The notes under the pieces: model-generated | What the model saw: the letters and a program-made list of their open reading frames with translations, nothing else | The model's database searches: none | Told to the model about the DNA's origin: nothing | Shown here: positions 11,887-23,492 of the stretch, in pieces | How positions within the stretch are numbered: position 1 is the stretch's first letter | Layout: every line of letters begins with the position of its first letter | Position numbers and translations under genes: made by a program | Source of the DNA: Neoconidiobolus thromboides FSU 785 | Lineage: Eukaryota; Entomophthoromycota; Entomophthoromycetes; Entomophthorales; Neoconidiobolaceae | Reading direction: 5' to 3' | Assembly (NCBI GenBank): GCA_025603075.1 | Contig: MU626293.1 | Location: 62,001-126,000, forward strand | Length of the DNA stretch: 64,000 bases

Positions 11887-12373
11887 ACTTTTGTTTTCTT
11901 ATTGTCTTTAGTAAGTTAAACTAATAAAAATTTCTTTTTCTTTTAAATTAAGAGCGTTGTGCTGGAGTAAATGATACAACTGCTTTTCATTGGTGGAAAA
12001 CTAAGTGAATTTTTTAAGTTTGAAACGAAGTTGTCATTATGTTTTCAGTCAAAGTTAGTTGGTTCTTTTTGATTGGAAAAATACCATATTAAATATCATT
12101 TATTATTTCAATATTTTTACTAATAATTTTGAAATTTGAAAAAATGGTCTAAAATCTATAGTTAAAAAAGATATTACTGTATTTTTTAAATTTATTATAT
12201 AGAGATTTTGCTTTATAGATTTCCAATCATTAGTAGTATAACTCTAATTCATTCATATTCAATTTTATAATTTTAATAGGTTATCTATTATATCCTGACT
12301 TTTTACCAAAATAGTTGCAACGATAAACATAAAAGCTCAAGAAAATTACAACAATTTTTTAAATTCCAAAATC
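11887..12373. other. Divergent promoter region
   Basis: Separates the ubiquilin gene (minus) from the 366-codon gene (plus). No motif I would name. Confidence 0.4.
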
Positions 12374-13474
12374 ATGACACTAAATTCAACCAAAGATGAA
12401 GACTCAAAAGAGTTACTCAAATTATATAACAAATTAAGCAAAATCAAACAGTGTTATGATAATAATCAAATAAACAACTTAGAGTTAATAATGAGTTATA
12501 TAATTTATTACAATCAATATTTATTTCCCAAAAAATGGTTTACTGGTAGTATTAAAGTTTTAGAATCAGAACAACAGTTTGTTGAGTTATTTAAAGATAT
12601 AAAAGATATAAAAGATACAAAAGATATAAAAGACATAAAAGATAATAATAAAGATAATAAGCTAAATTTATTATCATTACTATTTGATGAAGATGACGAA
12701 AAATCAGTATTAAAACAAATCGAAAATAAAATTAGAAAAAAGGATCCAACAATAGAAAAGATAGATTTAATAGATCTATTTAAATATTCTATCTTATATA
12801 AAATAGAAGATTATATCAATCAATTAATTTACAATTTATATTCTATCAATAACAACTATATAATAAAAATATATGATTATATACCTTCAGTAGAAGAAGT
12901 TTTAAATCTCCAATGTAAAGGTAGAAGGTGTGTAAGTTTATTTTTTCAACAATTGGAATTAACTCAACAATTTAAAATGGAATATCCCCCATATTCCAAA
13001 TTGACAGCTATTGAATTTATGTTACATGATTTACAACATTTAAATAAATTTTTAGATACAAAGTTTTATTATCAACAAATAGGATTCTTTAATTATATAA
13101 AACAGAATCAATTTATTTTATTACAAAATTTGAACAGAGATCCTCATTTCTATCCAGATTTAGCTCATATCACTTCCGATATGAATAGTGTAGCTATTCA
13201 TTCCATTAGTTTTTTAAAAGCTAAATCAATTGCTTCTTATCATCGTTGGTTTTATCCTCCGCCTTGTAGTACTTTGAGATTAAATGATTTAGAACATGAA
13301 GAATTTGAAAACAAGATTTGGAATAAGTTTATTGAGCCTATTGGTGATAAAGAAAAACAAATTTTAAATATACTTTGTAGTAGGAAGTTAAAATCAGAAG
13401 AGAAGGATTTGATTAATGATTATTTTCATGCTTTTGGTAAAAGTTCTTTGAAGTTTGTTAATGGCAATGAGTAG
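12374..13474 (+). CDS. Unrecognised 366-residue protein
   Basis: Intronless open frame starting at ATG 12374 in an A-rich context. Composition is Lys/Asn/Ile rich. Residues ~76-98 are a KDIKD tandem tract encoded by an AAAGATATA repeat. The most conserved-looking part is the second half: TAIEFMLHDLQHLNKFLD, QQIGFFNYI, then FYPDLAHITSDMNSVAIHSI and FLKAKSIASYHRWFYPP. The clustered His and Asp residues in HDLQH and DLAHITSDMNSVAIH could bind metal, but this is only a suggestion. No signal peptide or membrane segment. I do not recognise the family; coding status is supported by length in such AT-rich DNA. Confidence 0.75.
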   Translation: MTLNSTKDEDSKELLKLYNKLSKIKQCYDNNQINNLELIMSYIIYYNQYLFPKKWFTGSIKVLESEQQFVELFKDIKDIKDTKDIKDIKDNNKDNKLNLLSLLFDEDDEKSVLKQIENKIRKKDPTIEKIDLIDLFKYSILYKIEDYINQLIYNLYSINNNYIIKIYDYIPSVEEVLNLQCKGRRCVSLFFQQLELTQQFKMEYPPYSKLTAIEFMLHDLQHLNKFLDTKFYYQQIGFFNYIKQNQFILLQNLNRDPHFYPDLAHITSDMNSVAIHSISFLKAKSIASYHRWFYPPPCSTLRLNDLEHEEFENKIWNKFIEPIGDKEKQILNILCSRKLKSEEKDLINDYFHAFGKSSLKFVNGNE

Positions 13475-13669
13475 TTATATTGTAGTGTATAGGTTGTATT
13501 CTACTATAGAGTAGATAATTTCTTCCACCTTTTTTTATCTTAGACTTTTAATTCTAAATGGAGCCAATCAAATCAAATAAAAATTTTAAGTACTTGATTC
13601 ATTTAATTTCGTAATCCTTCATTTTTTTTAAAATTTATTGACAATAAACAGCGTTATAAAAAACAAAAG

Positions 13670-14825
13670 ATGAGTCAAGTTGAACCAACTACTACTCCAA
13701 ACCCCGAAATAGAAATCAAAAATGATAACAAATTAATGGAATATTTAAATTTAATTAATAAAAAGATCAATGATACATTTCCACTTGTTATTTATAGAGA
13801 TGAAGAAGAAAAAGTTCAATGTGAAGAATACAACTTGTATTTACATTTAAATGGCAAAGATGATGAATTATCGATGATGCCTTTTTCTTTAATGATACAG
13901 GTATTATTGTTTGTTATTTTTATTTTATTGATAAAATTTATTATTTATATGTTAGTTATTAAACAAAATCAATAACTCAGATAAAAAAATGAATATCCAT
14001 TTTACTAACAAAGAGTTACAATCTCCAACAAGTAAGTTGATTGACATTTGATTTTCTTTTATTTAATTTATTTAATAGATCAACTTCCTTATTTAATTAC
14101 TCCTCAAGGTGATGTATTAGTAGATAGTGATTTGATTCAAGTGTTTACTAAAGAGTTAACTGTAAGTTGATTATAGGGGTTATTTGGTAGTTATAAATTA
14201 ACGATATTTATTTTTTCAAAATATAGGAAAATAATCTTCAATTAAAGAGTAGTTATTATCAAATTGAACAAAATTTAAGATTTGTATTAGTAAATTTATA
14301 TTATTATAACAACAAATTATTATTAACATTTTAACCTTTTAATTTATAGGATTATTTTTTATTTGCTGATAATGAAATTTATAATAATATTACATATAAT
14401 TATATAACTCAAGGTTATTCTTGGCCATTAAATCAAATTATAGCATATCAATTAAGCAGTAAAAAAATTGATCAAATTGTTAACAATGAGTTATTTTATA
14501 ATACTACTACCAATTATAGTCAAATTTTATTTCAATTTGAAACTATTATTAAAGTTATTAATCAATTATTATCTCAATCTACTACTGAATATTTTTCAAA
14601 TCAATCGTAAGTTTATTAATTATTAATTATTATTTACTATAATTATTATATATTAATTACATTTTAAATAGAGTTCCTAATGTATTAGATGCTTTAATAT
14701 TTTCTTATTTTCATATAATATTACAAGTATTTCCAAAATCTCATTTATTAAAGAAAATATTATTAGAGCATACTAGTCTAGTAGATTATACTAAATTGAT
14801 CTTTAATCTTTATTTTAAAAAATAA
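13670..14825 (+). CDS. Metaxin-like outer mitochondrial membrane protein
   Basis: Six exons: 13670-13900, 13956-14031, 14079-14161, 14227-14283, 14350-14606, 14672-14825; all phases agree, 285 residues. The N-terminal part is a thioredoxin/GST-like fold (FPLVIYRDEE ... LHLNGK ... PFSLMIQ; QLPYLITPQGDVLVDSDLIQ). The C-terminal part has the metaxin-type GST-C helix pattern (VPNVLDALIFSYFHIILQVF, HTSLVDYTKLIFNLYF). Metaxins and the fungal Sam35/Sam37 proteins are receptors of the SAM complex that inserts beta-barrel proteins. Which of the two paralogues this is cannot be decided. Its stop is only 18 bp from the end of the convergent CSN3 gene, so transcripts must overlap. Confidence 0.75.
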
Positions 14826-14843
14826 AATAAACAATATAAATTT

Positions 14844-16743
14844 TCAATAATCAAACATTCTCCTTTCATCTTGTACATAATATCTCGAACTTGTTAATTC
14901 TCCTTCTTCATTTATAGTTGTCTATTTAATTAGATTGTATTAGTATTTATAATCAGATTATATACTATATTATTATTATATTTTATTACCTCTTTATTAT
15001 TATAAAGTTTAATATCATTTAATAAATCTAAATTTAAATGATGATTTAAATCTAAAGCCATCAAGTTTAATTGATTTAATTCATCAAAAGAATTATTTAA
15101 TAAATCCCAGAAATTAAATACAGTAGCAGCAACTTGATCAAATTGAATATCTCCAGTGATTACATTAGCAGTATCATCAATTTTATAATCAGTTATTTTA
15201 CATTCTAATTTGTTTTGAAAGATCTATAGGTACAATGATATTAATTTATTAAAACTATTATAATATTAGTTACCAAATTTAAAAATAAATGTTCAACTGG
15301 GGTTTGATTGTAGTCATAAAATGAATAAACCATAGTTGATAGTTGATCGAAATCAGCATAGCAATAAATTTTAGCTAAATTTAATAAATGTTTCTTTTTT
15401 ATACAAATTAATATAACTTCACATAAGTCTTTAACATTATCCTAATATAATAGAAAGTATATATTAATAATAATATTATATTACTTTATATAATATTTTT
15501 ACCCTAATTAAAGATTCGTTATTAATATCTAACCAAATAGATAGACCAGCAACATCTTGACATTTAATTAAATTTCTCAAATATTCATATTCTTTAAGTT
15601 GACCATGTCTTGATTTCAAATATGTTTTGATTGCTTCTGATTTAACTGGAGGTATCTATATTTTTATTAATAGGTTTATCAACATAATACTGTTAAACTT
15701 ACTTTCTCTCCTTGAAATAGCAATTGTAATACTATATATATTTTAACTCCAAGGGTAATGTATTCATTATTTTTATTCATTTTGGCATATTTTTCAGGTA
15801 AAATTAATAACTAATTGATACAATAATTGTTAAACATTATTATAAGTATTATTAAACACGAATTTAAAATTTACTTTCTGAACAGCTTCAAATGCTTTAA
15901 AATACTTTCCATTTCGAATTAATATTAAACTTGAATAATAATAATATTTCATATAATCTCGAATTTTAAAGGTACTATCCTATATTATATTAATGTTATA
16001 TTATATTATATTTTATATATATTATTATTATTACTACCTCAATTCCATTACTATTAATTAATAAATTACAAATTGGTAATGTTAAATGATCCATTTTTTC
16101 TTCGTAAAATAACTAGTAATAATATTATTATTATTATAAATTACAATAATTTGAATTAACTTACTTTAAGTGTTTTTGGATGATATACAGTTAAATTAAA
16201 TTTCATTGGTACCCTTTTTAATATTTCTAACAATATTTTACCAACAAATAATTTCTATATAATAAATACAATTTTAATTAAAATAATAGAAACTTACTTT
16301 AACTTTCAAATGTTTTAATGTAGTTAAATCCGATACCAATTTACAAAATAATAATACTAAATTAATTTTAATGTTATTTAATTTTATCATAAATCATTCT
16401 TAATTTATTTACCATTTTCTTCATTAATAACTACATTCTCATTATTTTTAATCTTTTTACTCATAGTATAAATATATTTTAAAAATGGTTCATAATTAAT
16501 TTCATCTTTTTCTTTATACAAATAGTTCAAATATTTATTACTATATCAATCTATTAGCCATCTTGTTGTTTACTAATAGTAAAAATAACTATTTACCAAA
16601 TTTCCAAAATTAAATTAATCTCTGAATCAATATTAAATGTAGATAATAGACATTGATTATCATCATTGATTTCCTTTATGCTAGTGATATTTAATTGACG
16701 AAATAAAACTTCGATTTCCTTGTTTGAATTATTATCTTCCATT
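14844..16743 (-). CDS. CSN3: COP9 signalosome subunit 3-like PCI protein
   Basis: Eleven exons traced from ATG 16743 to TGA 14846-14844, every intron GT..AG and in phase; about 447 residues, near the usual CSN3 size. Recognition rests on the helical-repeat segment DYMKYYYYSSLILIRNGKYF followed by a long hydrophobic helix (VKIYIVLQLLFQGEK), HGQLKEYEYLRNLIK, and a PCI-type winged helix (KKHLLNLAKIYCYADFDQLS ... VEHLFLNL then GDIQFDQ). These resemble CSN3 from animals and plants more than other PCI proteins, but Rpn3 or eIF3 subunits are alternatives. The COP9 complex removes NEDD8 from cullins. No CSN5 or other subunit lies in the window. Confidence 0.65.
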
Positions 16744-17471
16744 TTTATTTTTATTCCTTCTGTTTAGATAAATTGATAAAAAAATTCCAACTCTTAGTTT
16801 TGGATGAGGTAAGCTATATTTTTTAATTGTTTAAACTTAGGTTCTTTTTGTTCAATCCAGTTGAAGAAAAATTCTTCGAGTCTTAAACTGACTTAGCAGC
16901 TTGGAAAAAATTGGCTATTTTAAAATCATTAAAAAATAGGGAGGAACTTTGTAATAAAAATTTATGTCATGAGGAAAAAGATACCTGAAATTTACAATTA
17001 AATAGCATTATACTGTTATAGAACAGCTTTGAACCAATGATTAGTTTATTATATACTTCAGTAACAAACCATTTATTATGTCTTTTAGTTTTGATTCGTG
17101 ATTGAAGATGTCACTAAGAAATTTCGACTCATAATGTTCCATTGCTTTTAATTCAATTTAAACATGGATTGGGCATTTTAAAATTGATATTTATTCAATA
17201 TAAAAATTGAAAAAGTGTTTACAATTAAATCCTAAAAATACGAAACTGAAAGATCTAATCTTTGTTTAAATCGAATTGATAATCGAAATCAATTAGCTAG
17301 AAATTCTCTACATCAATTTTTATTAATAAAATTTCCAATAATAAATTTAATTGATTTTTTATTCTGGGGTATTAAATCAATTAAATTAATCCAATTTCAG
17401 ATTCCAATATCCTTAACTCTTTTAAACTTTTATTGTATAATTGAATTTAAAACAAATAAACTATTATAAAT
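16744..17471. other. Divergent intergenic region with a possible gene relic
   Basis: Between CSN3 (minus) and the Ctr-like gene (plus). A coding-like stretch with one in-frame TAA sits at about 16804-16988 on the plus strand (see findings). Nothing else recognised. Confidence 0.4.
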
Positions 17472-18155
17472 ATGATGCAAAGTAAACTTAACAGAATCTT
17501 TAATTACAATTCAAATTTACTAATTTATTATTCCCTTTATAACTAGCAAACGATATATTACTTTTTAATCAATTTTTAATTGAATCACCACTTCAATGGA
17601 TATTAGCCATCATATCAACTTGCGTTATCTGTATAATTGAAAGAAGCTTGAATTATCAAACAGAATTATTAAGTCAAAAGTAAGCTCAACTGTCCTACTA
17701 ATATTATAATAGAATGCTTACCATAAATATTATTTTTTAGTTTAAGTGGAGATAAGTTATCAATTCTAAAGAAGAATGGATTATTTTTACTTGCTTTAAC
17801 ATTAAGATATTCCATTATGTTAATCATTATGAGTTATTCTATATTATTATTTATTTCAGTGGTAAGTTTTTATTTTCTGTATTATTATTAATTTAAACCC
17901 CAATCTCTTGTTCTAGGTATTATCTATGTGTATTACTCAATCCGTTATTGACTATTTAAAATTAAGGTAAGTTTCTAATTATAATCATAATCAAAATTTA
18001 TAAATGTTAATTTTACTATTTTATATAGAAATAATAATAATACAAAAGATAGTAATTATCAAATCTTATCTGGACGAACTAACTTTACATATCCAACTAC
18101 ACCAACTACCTTATTTAGTCCTGATACACCAGGGAATAATTATTCACGAAGTTGA
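17472..18155 (+). CDS. Ctr-type copper transporter-like membrane protein
   Basis: Five exons: 17472-17481, 17547-17679, 17741-17861, 17917-17966, 18029-18155; phases agree, 146 residues, the typical Ctr size. Three membrane segments: one after SPLQ (WILAIISTCVICII), then LRYSIMLIIMSYSILLFISV and VLSMCITQSVIDYL. The second contains the MxxxM pair (MLIIM) that lines the copper pore of SLC31/Ctr proteins. Two family marks are missing: a Met/His-rich extracellular N-terminus and the GxxxG of the third helix, which reads SxxxT here. The tiny first exon (MMQ) is the least certain part; another 5' exon could exist. It may be a diverged vacuolar Ctr2-like member. Confidence 0.65.
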
Positions 18156-18254
18156 TCAAACAAATAAAAATATGTATAAAAAAATATAATATCAACAATT
18201 GACTTTCAATTAATATAAATCCATAATAAATCTTTTATTCTTTATTATTTTTGT

Positions 18255-19655
18255 TTATTTTTGTTGTTCACCATTATTAAACATGGTGCGATTCATTCCT
18301 TCCCAAACCGTCAATTTATTTTTGGCCATTTCTTCTTTATGCTGTTTCATTTCTGCTTCTACTTCTTTTTTCATGGCTTCTAATCGTTTAAAAAATTCCT
18401 TATCAAAATTTTTTTCAAAGTCCACTCTTCTTAACATCATAGGAGTCAAGGGCAAATTTTCACTTTCCATACCAATCCAATATCTTAACCCACCTTTTTG
18501 TTTTTCTTTTAATTCCATTCGCTGCTTTAATTCCATTTCATACAATACTTTGGGTATGTCTTTATTCATATACTTATTTAATACCACTCGAACATCTTTT
18601 GGATTTGTCATAGCTAGTGTTTCTAAAAAGGGTAAGATATCTAACAAATAGGTATCGTTTGGATTGCCATCCCATGCTGGTACTTTTAATAAATTATCTG
18701 GATGTAAAGTACAATGATCTGGATAGGAATCAAATACAATTACTTTGTTTAAATCTCTACCTAACAAATCTAAATCTTTAACTATTTTACCCTTAATTAA
18801 ACTAGTATGCTCTTTTGTTAATCGATATCTTAATAATAATCCATAAGGATCAATTTTAGATAATACTGTTTCGCTATTAAATGAACTCATTTGAGTAAAT
18901 ATAACTACTTCAAATAAACTATTCATTATACCAATAAATCGATCAAACCCTGGTCTTTTTAATGCTACAAAGCCTCTTTCTTTATCCCATGTAATTTTAA
19001 TTAATGTTTCATCTAATTCTAAACAAATAGTCATTGGATCAGGTTCATTAGGATCTTGAGAGATTGGAGGTAATAATATAGTGTGTTTTGGTTTTAAAAA
19101 AAAATCTTTAATACTTAACATACGGTTATAGCCACGAGTTGAAAATGAATCTTCTTTAGTATAATTTTTATATTTCTCTAATTCTTCTTGCGTATATTCG
19201 GAAAATAAATTATCTCCAATATAATAACTAATACCTAATAAACAGAGAGTGAAAATTACATTAGAGGCGATATTTCTTTCCTTTTTTTCTTCAGTTAATT
19301 TGGACTTCTCTCGATATGTTTTGATACTTCCAGTTTCTAATTCTTCATTTTGTTGTAATATATCGGCTAAATTACTTTTTCCACTTTTTGGAGTTCCATC
19401 CGATGTTTTACTCTCATTTTCTTCTGTATTTAAAAATCGACTGGTGCTATCAAAATTTAGAGATGGTGGTTTAAATCCCGTTTCCACTGGTTTTTCTTCA
19501 TTGGAATGAACATCCTTTTCGCCATCTTTATTATCCTTATTTGAATCCTTTTCAATAAATAAAGGTTGATGAAAAGAATGAAAACTTCGAGTGATGTTAG
19601 TCTTTAAAAACAAATTCTTTTGATGTCTAATACTATTCAATAAAAGTCGGTTCAT
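18255..19655 (-). CDS. TIM50: TIM50, receptor of the TIM23 preprotein translocase
   Basis: Single exon, 466 residues. A presequence (MNRLLLNSIRHQKNLFLKTN) precedes an acidic linker, one membrane segment (NVIFTLCLLGISYYIGDNLF, ~residues 130-150) and an FCP1-like intermembrane-space domain: ICLELDETLIKITWDKERGF, VALKRPGFDRF, EVVIFTQ, LTKEHTSLIKGKIVKDLDLL, KVIVFDSYP, DILPFLETLA, KDVRVVLNKY. As in other Tim50 proteins the phosphatase DxDxT signature is degraded (first Asp is Glu in LELDET). Tim50 binds presequences as they leave TOM and hands them to Tim23/Tim17. Its divergent neighbour is TIM17, another subunit of the same complex. Confidence 0.95.
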   Translation of the reverse strand: MNRLLLNSIRHQKNLFLKTNITRSFHSFHQPLFIEKDSNKDNKDGEKDVHSNEEKPVETGFKPPSLNFDSTSRFLNTEENESKTSDGTPKSGKSNLADILQQNEELETGSIKTYREKSKLTEEKKERNIASNVIFTLCLLGISYYIGDNLFSEYTQEELEKYKNYTKEDSFSTRGYNRMLSIKDFFLKPKHTILLPPISQDPNEPDPMTICLELDETLIKITWDKERGFVALKRPGFDRFIGIMNSLFEVVIFTQMSSFNSETVLSKIDPYGLLLRYRLTKEHTSLIKGKIVKDLDLLGRDLNKVIVFDSYPDHCTLHPDNLLKVPAWDGNPNDTYLLDILPFLETLAMTNPKDVRVVLNKYMNKDIPKVLYEMELKQRMELKEKQKGGLRYWIGMESENLPLTPMMLRRVDFEKNFDKEFFKRLEAMKKEVEAEMKQHKEEMAKNKLTVWEGMNRTMFNNGEQQK

Positions 19656-20178
19656 TTTACTTTGAAGGAATAAAGCAAAGTTGACTTGATTTTAGTTTGT
19701 CTATCTGATTTTTGGACACTTATTCCTTTTCATATTTTTTATGGGATTTTTGGATTGATTTTCCTGTTTTTATGAGGTCATGAAAAGCTTAAAACTTTGA
19801 TTTTTACTATAATTGTCTAGATGTTTCCATTGTAGCAGTGGAAGTAAGTTTCATTGATTGATAACAATTAAATAGTTTCTATTTACCCCTTATTTGTATT
19901 ATAATCAATTAGATTATACAACATATTATTATAGTAGATTATCCTCTTTATAACAATAAAAAAAGCTTATACTAAATACTACATAGTAAAAATGCTAAAT
20001 AACAGCCTATACTAAAGCACACCAATATAGATTCCAATAATTTTTGAGAATTTCTTCAGCCAATAAGAGAATGAATGGATTTCAGTAGAAATGGGGTTTA
20101 AAGTAAAATTATCGAAATTTGAATTCAAATTTAATCGATTTTTATTATTTAATTAGAGAGATATAATTTATATAAAAA
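19656..20178. promoter_or_regulatory. Shared divergent promoter region of TIM50 and TIM17
   Basis: The only DNA between the start codons of the two divergently transcribed TIM23-complex genes, 523 bp. It must carry both promoters; I cannot name a specific site. Confidence 0.5.
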
Positions 20179-21044
20179 ATGGTTAGAAATGCGGATCCTA
20201 CTAGATATCCATGGTAATTTATTAGTTTAAGCTTAATTTAAGCTATATTAAAAGGAGATAAAGACGAGAATGAATCAAAAAAAAGGTCAAATTAATCTAT
20301 ATTTATTATTTTATAGCCCATGGGTCATCCTATCCGATCTTGGAGGTGGTTTTGCTATTGGTGCCAGTTTAGGCTCCGTATGGAATTTTTTTAAAGGAGC
20401 AAAGAATTCTCCATCTGTAAGTGTCGATAATATTATACAAAAATAATAACGCCGATAGTAATATCAATAATAATCCGTCTTATTTTATTTTCAACAGCAA
20501 TTAAAAACAATTATCAGTATACTGATCACAATTTTTCATAGGGATCAAGAATGATTGGTGCTATCTCAGCAGTTAAAGCACGTACTCCAGTTACTTCAGG
20601 TATAAAATAATCAAGATAAAAAAATAATAACTTACATTGAAATAATATAGGTAATTTTGCAGTTTGGGGTGGATTATTCAGTACGTATGAATGTATATTA
20701 TATGAAATAAGACATAAACATGATGCTTGGAATAGTATATTATCAGGAGCTTTGACTGGTAGTTCTTTGGCTGTTAGAAGTAAGTAGTATTCTATATCTA
20801 AATATATTTATAAGATAGGAAAAAAAATAGAACAAGAGTGATAAAAATAAGAATAATAGTAAAATTAAGAATATAATATTCACTAATTGATTTTAATTCT
20901 CTAGCTGGTCCAGGTAGAATGGCGTTTGCAGGTGTATTTGGTGGTGTGTTTTTAGCAGTTATTGAAGGTTTAGGCGTCGTACTTGAAAAAGTTATGCAAG
21001 AACCTCCACCAGCTATGCAAGTTCCACCACCAACTCAAAATTAA
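20179..21044 (+). CDS. TIM17: TIM17, channel subunit of the TIM23 translocase
   Basis: Five exons: 20179-20213, 20317-20416, 20542-20599, 20651-20779, 20905-21044; all in phase, 153 residues. Signature segments: [94 protein letters not shown]. These give the four Gly-rich helices of the Tim17/22/23 family, and the PCPW start plus length pick Tim17. The tail is Pro-rich ([14 protein letters not shown]). It forms the presequence pathway in the inner membrane with Tim23 and Tim50. Confidence 0.95.
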
Positions 21045-21270
21045 TTAAGAGTTTGATTTTATAGATAATAAAATGACCAAGTTTAAATTATATTGTTTAG
21101 ATAATATATATGTTAGATAAATTAAGCAGTTTTTTTTTGAAAAAGAATAGATATTCGAGGTAAGTTTTGTGGTAAGATTATTTTTTTAAATACTGAAAGA
21201 AAAAAGGTAAATAAAATCACAAAGCTTTATGAATAAAATTTAATTTATTACTTTTATCTAATAAATAATC

Positions 21271-23316
21271 TTATAAAAATAAAGACAAAATTGAAAGAAT
21301 GAATAAAGTTCCCGTTAATATAGTAAATAAATAAATAATGGATTTATATAGCTGAAAATAAAAGGGTGTTAATTTCTCAGTATCTATATCTCTATTCTCT
21401 TCTATATTACCATTGTCATTTCTATAATTATGTTCCTCATTATTATTTATATCTTCATTGATACTATCATCTTCTATACTGGTGTTGTTGTTATTTACAC
21501 TATTTAATCTATTTTTCTTATCAAAATACGATTCCATTAATTTTAAATTAGTTAATAAAAACAAATCTCCATCACACGAATAAATCGGTAATATATTAAA
21601 AAAGGCTAATGCTAAATTAAATGACATTAGATACAATAAAAAGTTATTAATTGTTTCTGGTAATAAATAACTTAATATAACGAAATTAGGATTTAAATCC
21701 GTTAATTGGACTATATCAAAATAATAAAAATAATAAATTTAGTTATAATATATTATTAATTTAAATATTGAACTTACTATAATAATCTAAATGTTGAAAA
21801 TCTCCATAATATAATACTAATTTATTATCATTATTTGTTATTGTTGTTATTTTATTATTATTATTATTTCTATTAACATTTAGTCTAAACCAATGATACT
21901 TACTTCCTATTGGATAAGTATCAATTATACATTTCTTTTCTTTATTATTACATGGATTGTTTATATTACATCGTTTAGATTCATTAAATACAATGAATGG
22001 TGACAAGCAATAAGAATTCTTTGTAAAAATTATTATTGCGATATTTCATTTAATTAAATAGATTATTAAGCTTACCTTTTCTATTGAGTCTATTTGCTTA
22101 AAACAAGTCAAGTCGTTATTACTATTGTCATTATTATTACAACATGAAGTTATATTAACTATTATTTGAATTAAGTATCATTTAATTATTATATAATATT
22201 ATTATATTACCTGTATTTAATATACTACTATTAATACAAACTCCATCATAATTGTATAATTTATTGTTATCATTGTTGTTATTGTTCATAACTAAGTTAT
22301 TCCAATCATTTAAATTGTTAATATTAACATCATTAACATTCAATAATCGATCTCCGATATTTAAATGATTAATTAAAGGAGAATTAGTTTTAATATTTGA
22401 AATCAAAACAGTATTTAAATTCATTGAATATAAATTGAAAAACAATAACAACTTCGTTAATATTTGCCAATAATTGATCATATAAAGTATTATATAAAAC
22501 AATAAGTTATTAATAATACCAGCAATAATAATCATCAATTTTTTCCCATTTTTTAACTTATTAAATTGAAAATTATTGATTTCTACATAGGCTCCAGAGT
22601 ATATATATTTAATTATTATGGCTATCCTTTCGATATTTATGTTGTTAATTTCACTTGCTATTGCATGGCCCACTTCATGTATTACTCCACTTACTAAAAA
22701 ACTAAATAAATAAATAACAACATCATTCGATGGTAAAGTAACACCAGGTATCTAAATAGTAATAGTAAATATTTATCAATTAATATAAACAATATTTTAT
22801 TCAATAAAAGGACTTACTATTGGTTTAATAATAAACTGAGTTTGATTATTGCTATTATTATCTTCTTTATTATAGATAAAACTTCTTTTAATTAAATTAT
22901 TATTATTTGATAGTGTTGACTCAATAGGGTTAAAATAATAATAAAAATAAATGATGAATTGAATATAGGCATTAAAAAACAAATAAATAGAATAAATAAA
23001 AAACGGATAAGAAAAGTAAGTTCCTAACTTATATAGTATTGTCCATACTTTTTGATAATTTTTACTCAACTTTTGAATTATTTGATTCCATATTGTTGTA
23101 CTTAATACTATTTCAAAAAAATTCAATTCAATTATTATATATCTTTGGATTCTTTTTTTAATCTATATATTCAACGAAAATAATTTATATAAATAGTCAA
23201 TTATATGTTAATATTACCTTCAAAAACCAACGAAATTTAAAGCAATATTTTAATACATAAGCTACAACCCAAAATAACCCAAATTTTAGTATTGTATTTT
23301 GCAATTCTAAGTTCAT
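21271..23316 (-). CDS. MBTPS2: Site-2 intramembrane zinc metalloprotease
   Basis: Multi-exon gene from ATG 23316 to the stop at 21271; I traced about seven exons but give only the outer limits. The zinc site HEVGH is in GVIHEVGHAIASEI, the second motif is seen as AGIINN, and the third metal-ligand motif is NILPIYSCDGD in a late membrane helix. Between them is a PDZ-like part (LIN-HLNIGDRLLNVNDVNI) with a luminal Cys-rich insert (CCNNN..., CNINNPCNNKEKKC), the hallmark of animal/fungal S2P rather than bacterial RseP. S2P cuts membrane-bound transcription factors such as SREBP. Poly-Asn tracts are likely disordered and reflect the AT-rich genome. Confidence 0.9.
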
Positions 23317-23492
23317 TATTTTTTATTAAAAGCTAATATTTGTTAATTTGATTTTTATTGCGTTTTGAGTATTTGATTGATTATATAAAAAACGAATTAA
23401 AATTTTCATTTGATACTTGTTCAAGAACTTTTTCAAAGCTTTGAGTTGCTTAATTTGAAGTCAAAAAATTTATACCACTAAAACAATTAACT

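Noticed and set aside
18283-19509. Plus-strand frames of 86-122 codons opposite TIM50
   Set aside because: Antisense shadows of a confidently identified gene; the same applies to frames opposite UBQLN, OPT, adenylate cyclase, UGT and SAP30BP.
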